From: an uncultured Curtobacterium sp.
GTDB lineage: Bacteria > Actinomycetota > Actinomycetes > Actinomycetales > Microbacteriaceae
NCBI GenBank assembly: GCA_913774725.1
Contig: CAJYIG010000258.1
Span: 1 to 5,710 of the forward strand
Direction of reading: 5' to 3'
DNA length: 5,710 nucleotides
Shown one piece after another: positions 5,530 to 5,710 of the stretch. How positions within the stretch are numbered: the stretch's first letter is position 1; the number at the start of each line of letters is the position of its first letter. The translations under genes and the position numbers were made by a program. Below the pieces are notes generated by a model. It saw only the letters and a program-made list of their open reading frames with translations. It was not told the origin of the DNA and ran no database searches.

Positions 5530-5624
5530 TGGACGCGAGCGAGATCATCTTCGCGATCTCCATCGGGACGATCGTCCTGATCTCGCTGTCGATGGCCTTC
5601 CGCGACGGGCGGAAGCGCGACTGA
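5529..5624 (+). CDS. Tiny single-helix membrane protein coupled to the permease
   Basis: A 31-codon gene begins at ATG 5529, whose A is also the last base of the permease TGA. GGCGGGA about 7 nt upstream could serve as ribosome binding site, and the overlap suggests translational coupling. The product starts MDASE, then has a hydrophobic helix at about residues 6-24 (IIFAISIGTIVLISLSMAF), then a basic end RDGRKRD. The acidic N-terminus and basic C-terminus predict N-out, C-in insertion. No family is recognised. Known parallels are tiny subunits of transporters such as MetS of the MetPS methionine importer and KdpF of the potassium pump, which are also encoded beside their large partners; no sequence similarity to them is claimed. 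A role as accessory subunit of the permease is inferred from position and topology. It could be an unexpressed ORF. Confidence 0.62.
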   Translation: MDASEIIFAISIGTIVLISLSMAFRDGRKRD

Positions 5625-5710
5625 GCAGCTGACGCGCGGGCCGACGTGCGGGCAGCCGGATGCAGGCGGGCAGCGGCCCCCGGCGACGACACCCCCGATC
5701 GGGCGGCTGC

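Noticed and set aside
5579..5591. Thirteen bases (GATCTCGCTGTCG) shared with the extragenic repeat
   Set aside because: They lie inside the tiny membrane gene and encode ordinary Ile-Ser-Leu-Ser codons; the flanks do not match, so chance is likely.
5625..5710. Open frames on both strands after the tiny membrane gene
   Set aside because: No start with a ribosome binding site or leaderless box, and no recognisable protein; 86 bp at the window edge is too little to call.

Overview
The window is high-GC DNA (roughly 70%) with GTG starts, tightly packed genes and TANNNT boxes placed just upstream of start codons. This suggests an actinobacterium. Protein style and gene content fit Microbacteriaceae (Curtobacterium-like), but that placement is inference because no rRNA or other marker gene is present.

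Layout, left to right. (1) Positions 1-195, minus strand: the N-terminal 65 codons of a secreted or membrane-anchored protein whose remainder lies off the left edge. (2) 196-516: a divergent intergenic region with a 21-bp tandem repeat and a leaderless-type promoter. (3) 517-3201, plus strand: a compact three-gene run. It holds a DUF429 RNase-H-fold protein, a GT4 glycosyltransferase resembling MshA of mycothiol synthesis, and a protein of the uracil-DNA glycosylase superfamily. The glycosyltransferase has its own leaderless-type -10 box overlapping the preceding stop codon, and the UDG-like gene overlaps it by GTGA. (4) 3202-3413: a convergent intergenic region with a duplicated dyad-rich element of about 62 bp at a 71-bp period, the most unusual non-coding structure here. 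(5) 3414-3842, minus strand: a very acidic protein that resembles DUF6892, again with a leaderless-type -10 box. (6) 3843-3966: a short divergent regulatory region with an inverted repeat. (7) 3967-5624, plus strand: an APC-superfamily amino acid permease with a His/Asp/Arg-rich C-terminal tail, followed with a one-base overlap by a 31-codon single-helix membrane protein. (8) 5625-5710: no supported gene.

Most of the genes look like ordinary actinobacterial housekeeping or accessory genes. The best leads for something undescribed are the tiny membrane protein coupled to the permease (possible small transporter subunit), the duplicated extragenic element with identical minus-strand micro-ORF ends, and the MshA-like enzyme with a changed acceptor-site position. 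There is no CRISPR array, tRNA, rRNA, transposase, phage gene or defence cassette.
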